Shown: positions 10,834-21,200 of the stretch, piece after piece | Numbering within the stretch: the stretch's first letter is position 1 | How the letters are laid out: every line of letters starts with the position of its first letter | NCBI RefSeq assembly: GCF_900116685.1 | Contig: NZ_FPBL01000006.1 | Coordinates: 62,001-126,000 of the forward strand | Direction of reading: 5' to 3' | DNA from: Nitrosomonas eutropha | GTDB taxonomy: Bacteria; Pseudomonadota; Gammaproteobacteria; Burkholderiales; Nitrosomonadaceae | Length of the DNA stretch: 64,000 nucleotides | The notes under the pieces: model-generated | What the model was told of the DNA's origin: nothing | What the model saw: the letters and a program-made list of their open reading frames with translations, nothing else | Database searches by the model: none | Position numbers and translations under genes: made by a program

Positions 10834-12093
10834 TTATTTGGCAATGGTGATACCGGGAACGCTGGTGTGTGGCAGGTCGGTAACTGTCATCTGAAATAGC
10901 AGATACAGCATCTGGAAAGCATCGCGATTCCAGCGAGTATGGGGTTGCTGATTATTCACTGCGTAATATTTACCATACGAACGGATTGAGAGATCAGCGT
11001 TTGGTGGTGGGGCGTTTGTCACGAGAAGAGCCATCGTGGCATCTGGATTTTCGTCACGGAGGATGGGGGGGGTGCGTGGATCTTTTTCCACATGACGCTC
11101 CGGTTCATCACCCAGCGAACGTCCGAGCGCACTGATGATTGCATGGAAGCTTCGCAGCCGGAAGATACCTCTCATTGGCCATTTCTCGCCTGTTCCACCA
11201 GGGCGAATATCGAATGCAACATCATTGGGATCCCATTTCATTGCTTCTTCACTTAATTGTTCGCGTTCTTCCTCAGATAATCTGCCGGGATCGTAGTTGG
11301 TAATGAGGATCGGTCCCTGCTTTTTCTGACGAAGAATAAATAGTCCCTTTTTTTGATCATGATGGATAGAAAACTTCTTTTCCAGCGTATGAAATCCTTC
11401 GGCAGATACGGATGCTACAGGCAACGTCCAATCATGTTCCAGACTGAGAGGCTCAGCCTGGAGTTGATTTTGATCCTGAATCGCTGATAGGTGCAGTACC
11501 GCTTTGCGAAACATCTCATAGCCTGTCGTGTCGGATGGATCATTACGATAGATTGTTGGTGACGGATAATCATGGATACGCACTTCCTGTGCCATCAGCC
11601 GCAGCAACAAGTCGATATCGAAACGCTGACGCAAGAGAAGCATGAATTTACTCTGCTGGAAAGGGGTCAGTAATCGCCGGGTGAATTCTTCACCTTCGAT
11701 CGGGACAATGCTGATAGTGGGGTTTTCTGCCACACTACCGCCAAATATCGGCATCAGTGTGTTTCCAGATAGTCCGCCCAGCGCAGGAGTGACACCGGCA
11801 CTGAAGCGAAAATCGAAGGTGGCTGCTACGTTTGAGACGCCGGTAAAGTGTATTGGCTGATGGTGGTGTGCACGAGCGATGTTCGTCAATAGTTGTCTGG
11901 AAATCGCATTGGTAGTGGCCTCGTCGTAGGTGCTGACTGCGTGTTGCAGTGTGATCGGTGACAGGCAGCCTTGCAGTATGGGGAGCAAGCATGGAAGCAG
12001 CAACCATAGCGGGTATCGGTGTGTGTGTTTCGTATCAGGCGAGGTTGTTCGTTCAGCCTGGTTCGTGATGGCTGGCAGTATTGCGTGTGTCAT
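10834..12093 (-). CDS. Unknown lipoprotein, about 419 aa
   Basis: No family recognised. After a long polar N-terminus a hydrophobic stretch (about residues 30-41) ends in ILQGC, a plausible lipobox with Cys near 43, so a membrane-anchored lipoprotein is likely. The mature part begins with a helical segment (TYDEATTNAISRQLLTNIAR), then a beta-rich region with many Thr/Pro/Gly. AGGAAC 8 nt before the ATG supports the start. The neighbours (mtgA, aroE) give no firm clue. A run of eight C (coding strand) in the second half encodes Thr-Pro-Pro and could be slippery. Composition resembles its neighbours, so there is no sign of recent transfer. Confidence 0.7.
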   Translation of the reverse strand: MTHAILPAITNQAERTTSPDTKHTHRYPLWLLLPCLLPILQGCLSPITLQHAVSTYDEATTNAISRQLLTNIARAHHHQPIHFTGVSNVAATFDFRFSAGVTPALGGLSGNTLMPIFGGSVAENPTISIVPIEGEEFTRRLLTPFQQSKFMLLLRQRFDIDLLLRLMAQEVRIHDYPSPTIYRNDPSDTTGYEMFRKAVLHLSAIQDQNQLQAEPLSLEHDWTLPVASVSAEGFHTLEKKFSIHHDQKKGLFILRQKKQGPILITNYDPGRLSEEEREQLSEEAMKWDPNDVAFDIRPGGTGEKWPMRGIFRLRSFHAIISALGRSLGDEPERHVEKDPRTPPILRDENPDATMALLVTNAPPPNADLSIRSYGKYYAVNNQQPHTRWNRDAFQMLYLLFQMTVTDLPHTSVPGITIAK

Positions 12094-12111
12094 AACTTTG
12101 TTCCTGTTTTT

Positions 12112-12846
12112 TTACGGGATTTTTGCTGTCGGCAGGCGTGACAGAATGATCCGGGCTTTTTTGAGCAATCTGGGTGATTGGCGATGCATATCATAAAAAC
12201 GCGGGTTGGAGATGATTGACGCCAGCCAGGCGGATTGTTCAGGTGCAAGAGATGATGCAGGCATTCCAAAGTAGTGGTGCGCTGCAGCTTCGATACCGAA
12301 TACACCTTCTCCCCATTCAATGACATTCAGGTAGATTTCCAGAATACGCCGTTTGTTCAGAAATTCTTCCAGCATCAGTGTGATAAGGGTCTCCTGCAAT
12401 TTACGCCATACGGTTTTTTCACTCGATAAAAACAGATTTTTAGCAAGTTGCTGGCTGATGGTTGAGCCGCCAGCAGCCAGTTTGCGTTGCTTCAGGTTCT
12501 TTTTCCAGGCTACTTCAATTGCCTTGTAGTCAAATCCCTGGTGTTGCATAAAACGAGCATCTTCAGTGGCGATGACTGCTCGTTTGAGATGATTGGAAAT
12601 CTGCTCGTAATCTATCCAGCGATGCTGTAATTTTGCAGCCGGGTTTTGCCGGCGCATGGTTTCCAGGCGATCTTGCATGAATGCGCTGGTGGTTGGGTGG
12701 TATGTGCGCCAGTAGACGATGTGCAGCAGAAACCAGGATTGATACAGTAACGCAATTGTCAGGAGCAGCAGCAGCGGGCGTAATAGCCAGGTGCTGATTA
12801 ACCCTGGTTTAGGTGTGGCCGGCCGGGATGCTTTGGTCAGTTTCAC
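12112..12846 (-). CDS. mtgA: Monofunctional peptidoglycan transglycosylase
   Basis: A GT51 glycosyltransferase that polymerises lipid II into glycan strands in the periplasm, without a transpeptidase domain. One N-terminal membrane anchor (residues about 21-45) is followed by the catalytic domain: ATEDARF with catalytic Glu 95, KLAAGGSTISQQLAKNLFLS, a second Glu in LMLEEFLNKRRILEIYLN, and EWGEGVFGIEAAA. The 244-aa length is usual for MtgA. The gene starts inside the end of aroE (4-nt overlap), so the two are probably co-transcribed. Confidence 0.93.
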   Translation of the reverse strand: MKLTKASRPATPKPGLISTWLLRPLLLLLTIALLYQSWFLLHIVYWRTYHPTTSAFMQDRLETMRRQNPAAKLQHRWIDYEQISNHLKRAVIATEDARFMQHQGFDYKAIEVAWKKNLKQRKLAAGGSTISQQLAKNLFLSSEKTVWRKLQETLITLMLEEFLNKRRILEIYLNVIEWGEGVFGIEAAAHHYFGMPASSLAPEQSAWLASIISNPRFYDMHRQSPRLLKKARIILSRLPTAKIP

Positions 12847-13676
12847 GAGGCATGGGGGTGCAATTCATCTCTGAGTTGTCGGATGACGATCTGTGTTTCA
12901 GGGCGGATGCCGTGCCAAAGCAGAAAGGATTCGGCAGCTTGTTCGACCAGCATACCGGTGCCATCAGCCAGATTAGTAACCCCCTGCGTGCTGGCAAATT
13001 CCAGAAATGGTGTCAACTTGCTGCTGTACAGCATATCGTAGGCAAGCGCAGTGCCATGGAACAGATCTGCGGGGATGGGAGGGAGTGCGTTGTGCAGACT
13101 GGCTGAAGTGGCGTTGATAATGAGATCAAATTGTTGCCCGATAAAATCCTGATAATGTCCACCAGTAATATTTCCATGATTCACAAATTGCTGTTGCAAT
13201 GCGATTGCTTTGTTAGGTGTGCGATTGGCGATAGCCAGCAGGCCGGGTTCTTGTTGCAGCAGTGGCAGAATGACACCACTGGCAGCGCCACCGGCGCCCA
13301 TCAGCAGAACATGTTTACCCGCCAAAGCAAAATCCAGGTTGATTTCAATATCACGCACCAAACCGACACCATCGGTATTGTCCCCGAGTATTTCATTCTT
13401 CCGTCCGAATCTGAAAGTATTAACTGCATGCGCGGCCCGGGCGCGATCCGTCAGCCGGGTAGCCAGTGCATAAGCCTCAAACTTGAAGGGAACAGTGATG
13501 TTTAAGCCCTTGCCACCATTTTCTCGGAAAGTGGTGACAGTGCGTTCAAATTCATCCAATGGTGCCAGCAGGGTGGTATAGCGCATGCTGCGTCCAGTCT
13601 GCTGCGCAAACTGGGTATGAATAAACGGTGATTTGCTGTGTGCGATCGGGTTGCCTATGACTGCGTAAGTATCCAT
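12843..13676 (-). CDS. aroE: Shikimate 5-dehydrogenase
   Basis: NADPH-dependent reduction of 3-dehydroshikimate to shikimate in aromatic amino acid synthesis. Substrate-binding residues are visible: PIAHSKSPFIH (10-20), NITVPFK with the catalytic Lys 65, and GDNTDGVG with Asp 102. The Rossmann part carries GAGGAASGV and a NRTPNKA dinucleotide-binding segment typical of the NADP form. Length 277 aa is normal. It lies between the TonB-like gene and mtgA on the same strand. The ribosome binding site is weak. Confidence 0.95.
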   Translation of the reverse strand: MDTYAVIGNPIAHSKSPFIHTQFAQQTGRSMRYTTLLAPLDEFERTVTTFRENGGKGLNITVPFKFEAYALATRLTDRARAAHAVNTFRFGRKNEILGDNTDGVGLVRDIEINLDFALAGKHVLLMGAGGAASGVILPLLQQEPGLLAIANRTPNKAIALQQQFVNHGNITGGHYQDFIGQQFDLIINATSASLHNALPPIPADLFHGTALAYDMLYSSKLTPFLEFASTQGVTNLADGTGMLVEQAAESFLLWHGIRPETQIVIRQLRDELHPHAS

Positions 13677-13709
13677 TGCGACTGATTTTAAGTATTTCTG
13701 AGAATTTTG

Positions 13710-14624
13710 CTATTCACTTAGCAGCTTATCCGAGCGGGAAAATACCCAGGTACGGGTGATATGCAGGATATCGGTATCCCGGCTGATATCAGGCGGGAAG
13801 GGAGAAAATCCGTTACGTGCGGCCAGTCGGACAATCCGAATGGCGGCATCATCCAGTATCTGGGTGCCGGAAGAGCGATCAATCCCGATTGATTCCAGGC
13901 TGCCATCAGAGCGTACACCTACGGTCAGCTGCAGGCTGCCGTACAGTTTTTTTCTTCTGGCTTCTTCCGGGTAATTCAGGTTGCCAATGCGTTCCACCTT
14001 GAGTCTCCAGTCTTCCAGGTAGCGGGCAAAACGATATTCGCGTGTACGTGCGCCGATAAACCTGCGTTTCGGGCGTTTCTGATAGGCTTCGTGGTCTTTT
14101 GCGATCTGTGCTTCCAGGCGGGCGATCTCCAGGCTGCGCTGCAGTAAATCGCTATAGTTATCTGGATTGGTGGTGGCAGGTTGACTCTGCTTGGGTTTAT
14201 CCGGTTCCGGTTTTGCCTGCGGAAGCGGTTGTGTGACATGGGCTTTGCTTTCGGCAACGGTCAGCAGTTTTTTGACTTTGCTTTCCAGTTGTTTTGTTTT
14301 TTGAGTGGCTGCGGTGAGATCCGTCATCGGCTTTACTCCAGGCAAAACTGGCAGAGGGGTTTTGGCCTGGCGATCTTCCGCTACATTGCCGCCACCATCC
14401 AGATTGGTCTGGGCGAATACCTTGGTATCTATGGGTTTGGTTGGGGATTTGCTGTTGACCAGCACCACATCTATTGATTTGGTGATCTTGGTCTGCTTTT
14501 GCGCAGGCGGATTGAGTGATATGCCGGCAACAATTGCCATATGCAGCAGCAGCGAAATCAGTAGTGCCAGGGAAATTTTGCGATCGGGTTGCATGGAGAA
14601 ACCGGGAACTACCGTGTGCTGCAT
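13710..14624 (-). CDS. TonB-like energy transducer (TonB C-terminal domain)
   Basis: An inner-membrane protein with a periplasmic arm. One membrane helix (about residues 16-37) is followed by a long polar and Pro/Lys-rich linker with a coiled-coil-like stretch (LLQRSLEIARLEAQIAKDHEAY). A TonB C-terminal fold closes the protein (about 215-300, with YPEEARRKKLYGSLQLTV and a late FSPFP). TonB-type proteins pass proton-motive energy to outer-membrane receptors. No ExbB/ExbD genes are adjacent. The first ATG (14624) lies 6 nt after the upstream stop; an internal ATG at 14591 (MQPDRK) is the alternative start. Which receptor it serves is unknown. Confidence 0.82.
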   Translation of the reverse strand: MQHTVVPGFSMQPDRKISLALLISLLLHMAIVAGISLNPPAQKQTKITKSIDVVLVNSKSPTKPIDTKVFAQTNLDGGGNVAEDRQAKTPLPVLPGVKPMTDLTAATQKTKQLESKVKKLLTVAESKAHVTQPLPQAKPEPDKPKQSQPATTNPDNYSDLLQRSLEIARLEAQIAKDHEAYQKRPKRRFIGARTREYRFARYLEDWRLKVERIGNLNYPEEARRKKLYGSLQLTVGVRSDGSLESIGIDRSSGTQILDDAAIRIVRLAARNGFSPFPPDISRDTDILHITRTWVFSRSDKLLSE

Positions 14625-14630
14625 TGATTA

Positions 14631-16490
14631 TCAGTCTTCACGCTTGCCAAGAAAGCTGGCATTGAGCGTGCGATCCAGCAGATCAATCTGCGAAATGCCG
14701 ACGGTAACGAATGTGCCCGGGGAGAGATCGGGCAGTGAAGGTACCCGGGCTATCAGTGGCAGGCGATCCAGTTTAATCAGATTTTCCTTCACAACGACCG
14801 CACCGGTTGTATGGATGTTTTCCTGCAATAGCCAGCGCAGGCACCAATAGCGTTCCATTCCGCGCTGAAATTCTGCGTAGGTTGCATAGGCCATTTCAAA
14901 ATCCCGCATGGTGATCAGCAACGCATCATCTTCCCGGGTATAGGCGGGTGGATTACCCGATACCAGCGCAATCAACTGACGCTGGTTGATAAGATCCACG
15001 TAACGTCGCATGGGGGAGCTGCTCCAGGTGTATTGTGATACCCCCAGTCCCTGATGCGGCGCGGGAGAAAGGCTCATCTTCACCTTGCCATTTCCCTGGC
15101 TGCGATAAATCCCGGCGAAGCCGGCATCTGCAAGTTGCTTGCCCCATTCGGCATTGGCAAAAATCATCAGTTCTGACACGACTTTATCGATGGGTGCGCC
15201 TCGGCGCCGTTCAGAAATTGAAACACGATCTTGTTCAATAGCAAAACTGTAATCCACTTTTTCACTATTTATATCCTGATCCTTGCCGCGTAATTTCTCC
15301 ATTTTGCTGGAAAAATCCCAGAGCACTCTTAATTCGTGAGCGAAAGGATAATTTGCCTGATTTTCACGCAGGGTAGTTTCGTTAAACTGTTGTTCCAGTA
15401 CATCGAGGCGTAAGTTGGTAGAAACTTCGATGGTTTCTATCCGGCTGAATGTGCTGGTGACAGTAAAGTCATCCGCCACGTCCAGATATAACGAGAGTAC
15501 CGGGCGACGGCGCGTTTCGCTCAGTGTGAAATGTTGAATCACACTTTCCGGAAGCATGGTGATTTTGCGGCCAGGCAGATAAACTGTTGACAGGCGTTTT
15601 GCTGCAAATTTATCAAGAAGTGAGTCCGGTGCAACACCCAGCGCGGGCGTGGCAATATGTATTCCAATGCGGAAACTACCAAATGTCAGCGGCGTTACAG
15701 AAAAGGCATCATCGATTTCTGTTGTGGCAGCATCATCAATACTGAACGCTGTGACTGCAGCCAGCGGAAAATCTTCCGGATCCGCGCGGTGGAAATCAGG
15801 CAGGAGGGAATCCGTGCCGGTTCCTTCCGGGAAGTGTTCGTATAAAAACTGGTTGAAATGGTAATCATGCGTTGAAGGAATGGCGCCGCATTGCTCCAGC
15901 AATCTGGGGACACTCAGCCTGGTGGCTGCACAGGCTGCTTCCAGTGCTTTCCATTCAATTGTGTTTTTATCCGGTTTGTACAATAGATCATCCAGCAATG
16001 GCCTGAATGTATCAGGTAACTCGAATGCCACCAGTTGCTGCACATAACCAGCCTGTTTTTCCTCGGCTAATCGTTTTTTTTCGCGGCTGGCCAGTGCGGC
16101 TCGCAAAATTTCGGGGGGGGCGGCCTTGTAGCGGCCGGTTCCTTTTTTATGGAAATAGATTGGATTCTGGCTCAGCAAGATTGTGATAGCAGCGATTTCA
16201 ACAGAGTTGGGCGTATGGCCAAAATAATCGTTCGCCAGTTCCTGCCCGGTGAATTCATTGTTCTCTTCGCAGCATTCCCATAAAAAATTCACATCAATGT
16301 CAGCAGCCATTTCCTGTGCCTGCTGCATGAATTCGTGTATGGGTGGATTTTCAAAGCGCAGCAGAACCGATCCAGTCTTGATCTTGGAGCGTTTTCCATG
16401 GATGGATTCAATTTGCAGCGAGGTGGTGTTGTCAGCCAGGATATTGCCGACTTTGAGAGTCCCTGCTTCCTCGTAAAAAACGTTTACCAA
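14631..16490 (-). CDS. RNB-domain exoribonuclease (RNase II/R family)
   Basis: Predicted 3'-to-5' exoribonuclease for RNA turnover. The catalytic signature is SIDDAATTEIDDAFSV, with the metal-binding Asp residues of the RNB domain, and later SSPMRRYVDLINQRQL carries the conserved Arg/Tyr/Asp. The frame is open from ATG 16577, but the first 29 residues look non-coding. I prefer TTG 16490, because GAGG lies 6 nt upstream and the protein then begins VNVFYEEAGTLKVG, as a first beta strand should. This gives 619 aa. An eight-C run (coding strand) at 16113-16120 encodes Ala-Pro-Pro. It is smaller than E. coli RNase R and lacks an evident C-terminal basic tail. Confidence 0.85.
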   Translation of the reverse strand: MVNVFYEEAGTLKVGNILADNTTSLQIESIHGKRSKIKTGSVLLRFENPPIHEFMQQAQEMAADIDVNFLWECCEENNEFTGQELANDYFGHTPNSVEIAAITILLSQNPIYFHKKGTGRYKAAPPEILRAALASREKKRLAEEKQAGYVQQLVAFELPDTFRPLLDDLLYKPDKNTIEWKALEAACAATRLSVPRLLEQCGAIPSTHDYHFNQFLYEHFPEGTGTDSLLPDFHRADPEDFPLAAVTAFSIDDAATTEIDDAFSVTPLTFGSFRIGIHIATPALGVAPDSLLDKFAAKRLSTVYLPGRKITMLPESVIQHFTLSETRRRPVLSLYLDVADDFTVTSTFSRIETIEVSTNLRLDVLEQQFNETTLRENQANYPFAHELRVLWDFSSKMEKLRGKDQDINSEKVDYSFAIEQDRVSISERRRGAPIDKVVSELMIFANAEWGKQLADAGFAGIYRSQGNGKVKMSLSPAPHQGLGVSQYTWSSSPMRRYVDLINQRQLIALVSGNPPAYTREDDALLITMRDFEMAYATYAEFQRGMERYWCLRWLLQENIHTTGAVVVKENLIKLDRLPLIARVPSLPDLSPGTFVTVGISQIDLLDRTLNASFLGKRED

Positions 16491-16846
16491 ATCAATCCTC
16501 AGCTCAACCCAGAAAGCGTGCGAAAAAAAACATTTTCTAATGTTATCCGATTCAACGGGTGACGAATAATGAAGCAAATAAGCGGATTACACCTGCAGGA
16601 TTGATGGTCGAAGTTAGTAGATGCCAGGATAATCGAACCATCCGGAGAGACAGGGAAATGCGCCGTTCATGGTAACATAATGGCATCGTTATCAAAAAAA
16701 CAAAGGCTGCGGGAAAGAGCATTTTGTTACCAGTCTTCTTGCGCTCCAGCTCAAAAAAATATTTCAACCAGAGAAATTGGCAAGGATTTCCGGGTATGGA
16801 AACAGCCGCGTAAACGGTTGTGTATACAACTTCTAATTTTAGTCAG

Positions 16847-18238
16847 ATGGTAAAAACACGTTTTGCTCCCAGTCCAACCGGTTATCTGCATATTGGCGGT
16901 GCGCGCACTGCACTTTTTTCCTGGGCGTTTGCCCGGAAACAAGGTGGAAAATTTATTCTGAGAATCGAGGATACTGATCTTGAGCGTTCTACCCAGCAAT
17001 CCGTGCAGGCGATTCTCGATGGAATGGCCTGGCTGGGGCTTGATTATGATGAGGGGCCGTACTACCAGATGCAACGGTTGAGCCGCTACCAGGAAGTTGC
17101 GGAGCTATTGCTCAAGCAGGGACTTGCTTATCGCTGTTATGCCAGCAAGGAAGAGCTGGATGTGTTGCGTGAGCAGCAGCGTTTGGCTGGGCTGAAGCCG
17201 CGTTATGACGGCCGCTGGCGCGATAGCAAGCAGACTCCACCAGCTGGTGTCACGCCGGTAGTACGCTTTAAAACACCGCGTGAGGGGTATGCGGTATTTG
17301 ATGATCTGGTTAAGGGTCGGATCGCGGTAGCCAATCATGAGCTGGATGATCTGGTGTTAATGCGAAGTGACGGCACGCCTACCTACAATTTTGGAGTAGT
17401 GCTGGATGATCTCGATATGGGTGTTACACACGTTATCCGTGGGGATGATCATGTCAACAATACTCCTCGTCAAATCAATATCCTCAAGTCACTGGGTGCG
17501 ACTATTCCACAATACGCACATGTGCCGATGATTCTTGGTGCAGATGGTGAGCGTTTATCCAAACGGCATGGCGCGGTATCCGTGATGCATTACCGGGATC
17601 AGGGATATCTGCCGGAAGCCTTGATCAACTATCTGGCGCGACTCGGGTGGTCACACGGGGATGAGGAAATTTTTAGCCAGGAACAATTAGTTGAATGGTT
17701 TGATCTGGCAGCAATCAATCGTTCACCGGCGAAATTCAATCCGGAAAAATTGACCTGGCTGAACCAGCATTACCTGAAAGTTGCCGATGATGTCCGGTTG
17801 ATGGAACTGGTTACACCCTTTTTGCTGGGAAGAAAATACAGCCTGCCGGGAGAAGAGAATCTGTTTAAGATTATCAGCCTGCTGAAGGAGCGTGTTAGCA
17901 CGATAGAAGAGCTGGCCGACGCATCTGCTTATTTTTTTCAAACCATCGAACCTGCCGAAACGCTCAGAATACAGTATTTTACCGCTGAAATTCGTCCGGT
18001 TCTGGAATACCTGATTGATCGTCTGGCGCGGATTGAATGGAAGCGGGAAGCGATTCATCAAGAAATCAAGCAGACCGTTTCTTCACATAAGCTGAAGTTT
18101 CCCCATTTGGCGATGCCGCTGCGTGTCATGGTCACGGGTGAAGCACAAACTCCGGCGATTGATGCAGTGCTGGAGCTGATTGGTAAAGAAGAAACCCTGC
18201 ACCGTTTGCGTAACCGACTGGACGCATTTCCGCAGTGA
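16847..18238 (+). CDS. gltX: Glutamyl-tRNA synthetase
   Basis: Class I aminoacyl-tRNA synthetase charging tRNA-Glu. The frame extends back to GTG 16820, but ATG 16847 gives the family N-terminus MVKTRFAPSPTGYLHIGG. HIGH-type residues are at 15-18 (HIGG, as in other GluRS), the KMSKS counterpart is RLSKRHG near 236-242, and the anticodon-binding helical domain follows. The 463-aa length is standard. The catalytic and C-terminal parts show no deletions. A GTTGTGTATACAAC palindrome just upstream (16817-16830) could be a regulatory site, with no further support. Confidence 0.95.
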   Translation: MVKTRFAPSPTGYLHIGGARTALFSWAFARKQGGKFILRIEDTDLERSTQQSVQAILDGMAWLGLDYDEGPYYQMQRLSRYQEVAELLLKQGLAYRCYASKEELDVLREQQRLAGLKPRYDGRWRDSKQTPPAGVTPVVRFKTPREGYAVFDDLVKGRIAVANHELDDLVLMRSDGTPTYNFGVVLDDLDMGVTHVIRGDDHVNNTPRQINILKSLGATIPQYAHVPMILGADGERLSKRHGAVSVMHYRDQGYLPEALINYLARLGWSHGDEEIFSQEQLVEWFDLAAINRSPAKFNPEKLTWLNQHYLKVADDVRLMELVTPFLLGRKYSLPGEENLFKIISLLKERVSTIEELADASAYFFQTIEPAETLRIQYFTAEIRPVLEYLIDRLARIEWKREAIHQEIKQTVSSHKLKFPHLAMPLRVMVTGEAQTPAIDAVLELIGKEETLHRLRNRLDAFPQ

Positions 18239-18293
18239 GCACGCACAGCTGCCGTGTTTATTTTGACTAAAAATTCCTGTTTAAAGAGCTGTT

Positions 18294-21200
18294 ATGACAA
18301 TGCCTGATCGTGCTGATTTGCTGAAGCAATTACTTGCCGAACGTATCCTGATGCTGGATGGTGCCATGGGTACGATGATCCAGAGTTACAAGCTGAGTGA
18401 GTCGGATTACCGGGGTGAGCGTTTTGCTGATTTTCCGCATGACCTCAAAGGCAATAACGATCTGCTTTGCCTGACCAAACCGGAAGTGATCCGTGCTATT
18501 CATCGCGCTTATCTTGAAGCTGGATCCGATATTATCGAAACCAACACGTTCAACTCGAATGCACCGTCGATGGCGGATTACCACATGCAGGATCTGGTGT
18601 ATGAGTTGAATGTGGCAGGTGCGCGTCTGGCGTGTGAAGAAGCGCGTGCTATGGAAGCAAAACAGCCCGACAAACCTCGCTTTGTTGCTGGTGTGATTGG
18701 ACCTACGACTAAAACAGCCTCGCTCTCGCCGGATGTCAATGATCCTGGTTTTCGTGCCATCACATTTGATGATTTAGTTGAAAGTTACACCGAATCGGTG
18801 AGCGGACTGGTTGACGGGGGGGCCGATATCCTGCTGGTCGAAACCATCTTCGATACCCTGAACGCCAAGGCTGCACTGTTTGCCATTGAACAGTATTTTG
18901 AGACGCACGGATTGCGTCTGCCGGTAATGATATCGGTCACAATTACCGATGCGTCGGGACGTAATCTTTCCGGGCAGACTCCGGAAGCCTTCTGGAATTC
19001 GGTGCGACATGCACGCCCGCTGTCAGTGGGAATCAACTGCGCGCTGGGAGCAGAACTGATGCGCCCTTATGTGCAAGAGTTGTCGAATGTCTCCGAGGTT
19101 TATACCAGCGCTCATCCCAATGCTGGCCTGCCCAACCCACTGGCTGAAACCGGTTATGACGAAACCCCGGAATATACCGCCCGGTTGATCAAGGATTTTG
19201 CACAATCAGGGTTTGTCAATATTGTCGGCGGGTGTTGTGGTACGACACCGGAACATATTGCCGCTATCGTAGAAGCAGTGCAGAACATCCCGCCACGTAA
19301 GCTGCCTGATATTCCCAAGAAGTTGAGGCTCTCCGGCCTTGAGCCACTCAGCATTGATGAGAGCTCTTTGTTTGTAAACGTGGGAGAACGTACCAATGTC
19401 ACTGGTTCCAAAGCGTTTGCCCGACTGGTGCTTAGTGGCAATTATGCAGAAGGACTGGTGGTCGCACGCAACCAGGTGGAGAACGGTGCGCAAATCATCG
19501 ATATCAACATGGATGAAGGCATGCTGGATTCGCAAAAGGCGATGGTGACTTTTCTGAATCTGGTCGCATCCGAACCGGATATCAGTCGCTTACCGATCAT
19601 GGTTGATTCCAGCAGGTGGTCAGTGATTGAAGCTGGCCTGAAATGTATTCAGGGTAAGGCAATCATTAATTCCATCAGTCTTAAGGAAGGTGAAGAGGAA
19701 TTTCTGCTGCATGCCAAGCTGGCGCGCCGCTACGGGGCGGCGGTGATTGTCATGGCGTTTGATGAAAGTGGCCAGGCGGATACCTTGCAGCGTAAGGTGG
19801 ATATTTGCACCCGCAGTTACCATACCCTGATTGAACAGGCCGATTTTCCACCTGAGGATATCATTTTCGATCCGAATATTTTTGCCATTGCCACAGGTAT
19901 CGAGGAACACAGCAACTACGCAGTTGATTTTATCGAAGCCACCCGCCTCATCCGGGAAGCGCTGCCCTACGCCAAGATCAGTGGTGGTGTGTCCAATGTT
20001 TCATTCTCGTTTCGTGGTAACGAACCTATCCGCGAGGCCATTCATACTGCATTTTTGTATCACGCGGTCAAGGCCGGCATGACCATGGGGATCGTCAATG
20101 CTGGCCAGTTAGGGGTTTATTCGGATATCTCCCCTGATCTGCTGGAGCATGTTGAAGATGTGCTGCTCAACCGGCGACCTGATGCAACCGAACGCCTGGT
20201 AGAGTTCGCAGAAAATTTCAAGGGTCAGAAAAAAGAGCAGGTTGAAGATCTTGCCTGGCGGGATGAACCGGTACGACAACGCCTGATTCATGCACTGGTC
20301 AGAGGGATCAATACCTATATCGTTGAGGATACGGAGCTGATCCGGCAGGAGATTGACAGTCAGGGCGGCAAGCCGATCGAGGTGATCGAAGGCCCGCTCA
20401 TGGATGGCATGAATGTAGTGGGTGACCTGTTTGGTGCAGGAAAAATGTTTTTGCCGCAGGTAGTCAAGTCAGCACGGGTGATGAAGCAGGCGGTTGCCTA
20501 TCTGTTGCCGTACATTGAGGCAGAGAAAAAGATTTCCGGCGACAATAAACCCAAGGGCAAACTGGTGATTGCCACCGTCAAGGGAGATGTACACGACATC
20601 GGCAAGAATATTGTTTCAGTAGTGCTGCAGTGCAATAACTTTGAGGTTGTTAATCTGGGTGTCATGGTTCCCAGTGCGCAAATTCTGGAAACAGCACGTC
20701 GTGAGCAGGCCGATATGATCGGTGTATCCGGTTTAATCACACCTTCGCTGGAGGAAATGGCGCATGTCGCCAGAGAAATGGAGCGCGAGCAGTTCACCAT
20801 TCCCTTATTGATAGGAGGTGCCACTACTTCACGTGTGCATACAGCAGTCAAGATAGCGCCCCATTACAGCGGGGTGACTGTATGGGTACCCGATGCCAGC
20901 CGGGCGGTCGGCGTATGCAGTAATCTGATGTCACAGGATATGCGTGATGGCTACATCCAACAGGTCAAAGCCGAGCAGGAAAAGAACCGGGAGCAGCACA
21001 AAAATAAGAAAGGGCCTTCCAAATTGCTGATTTTCGAGGAAGCTCGGGCCAATGCATTCAAAACCGACTGGAACCGTTATACACCGCCTGCTCCGGGTTT
21101 TCTCGGATTGCGCACACTTAACAACTATCCGCTGGAAACACTGGTTCCGTACATTGACTGGACGCCTTTTTTCCAGGCATGGGAATTGCATGGGCGCTAT

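Noticed and set aside
16491-16577. N-terminal extension of the RNB protein from ATG 16577
   Set aside because: No ribosome binding site there, atypical residues, and a good GAGG is placed before TTG 16490.
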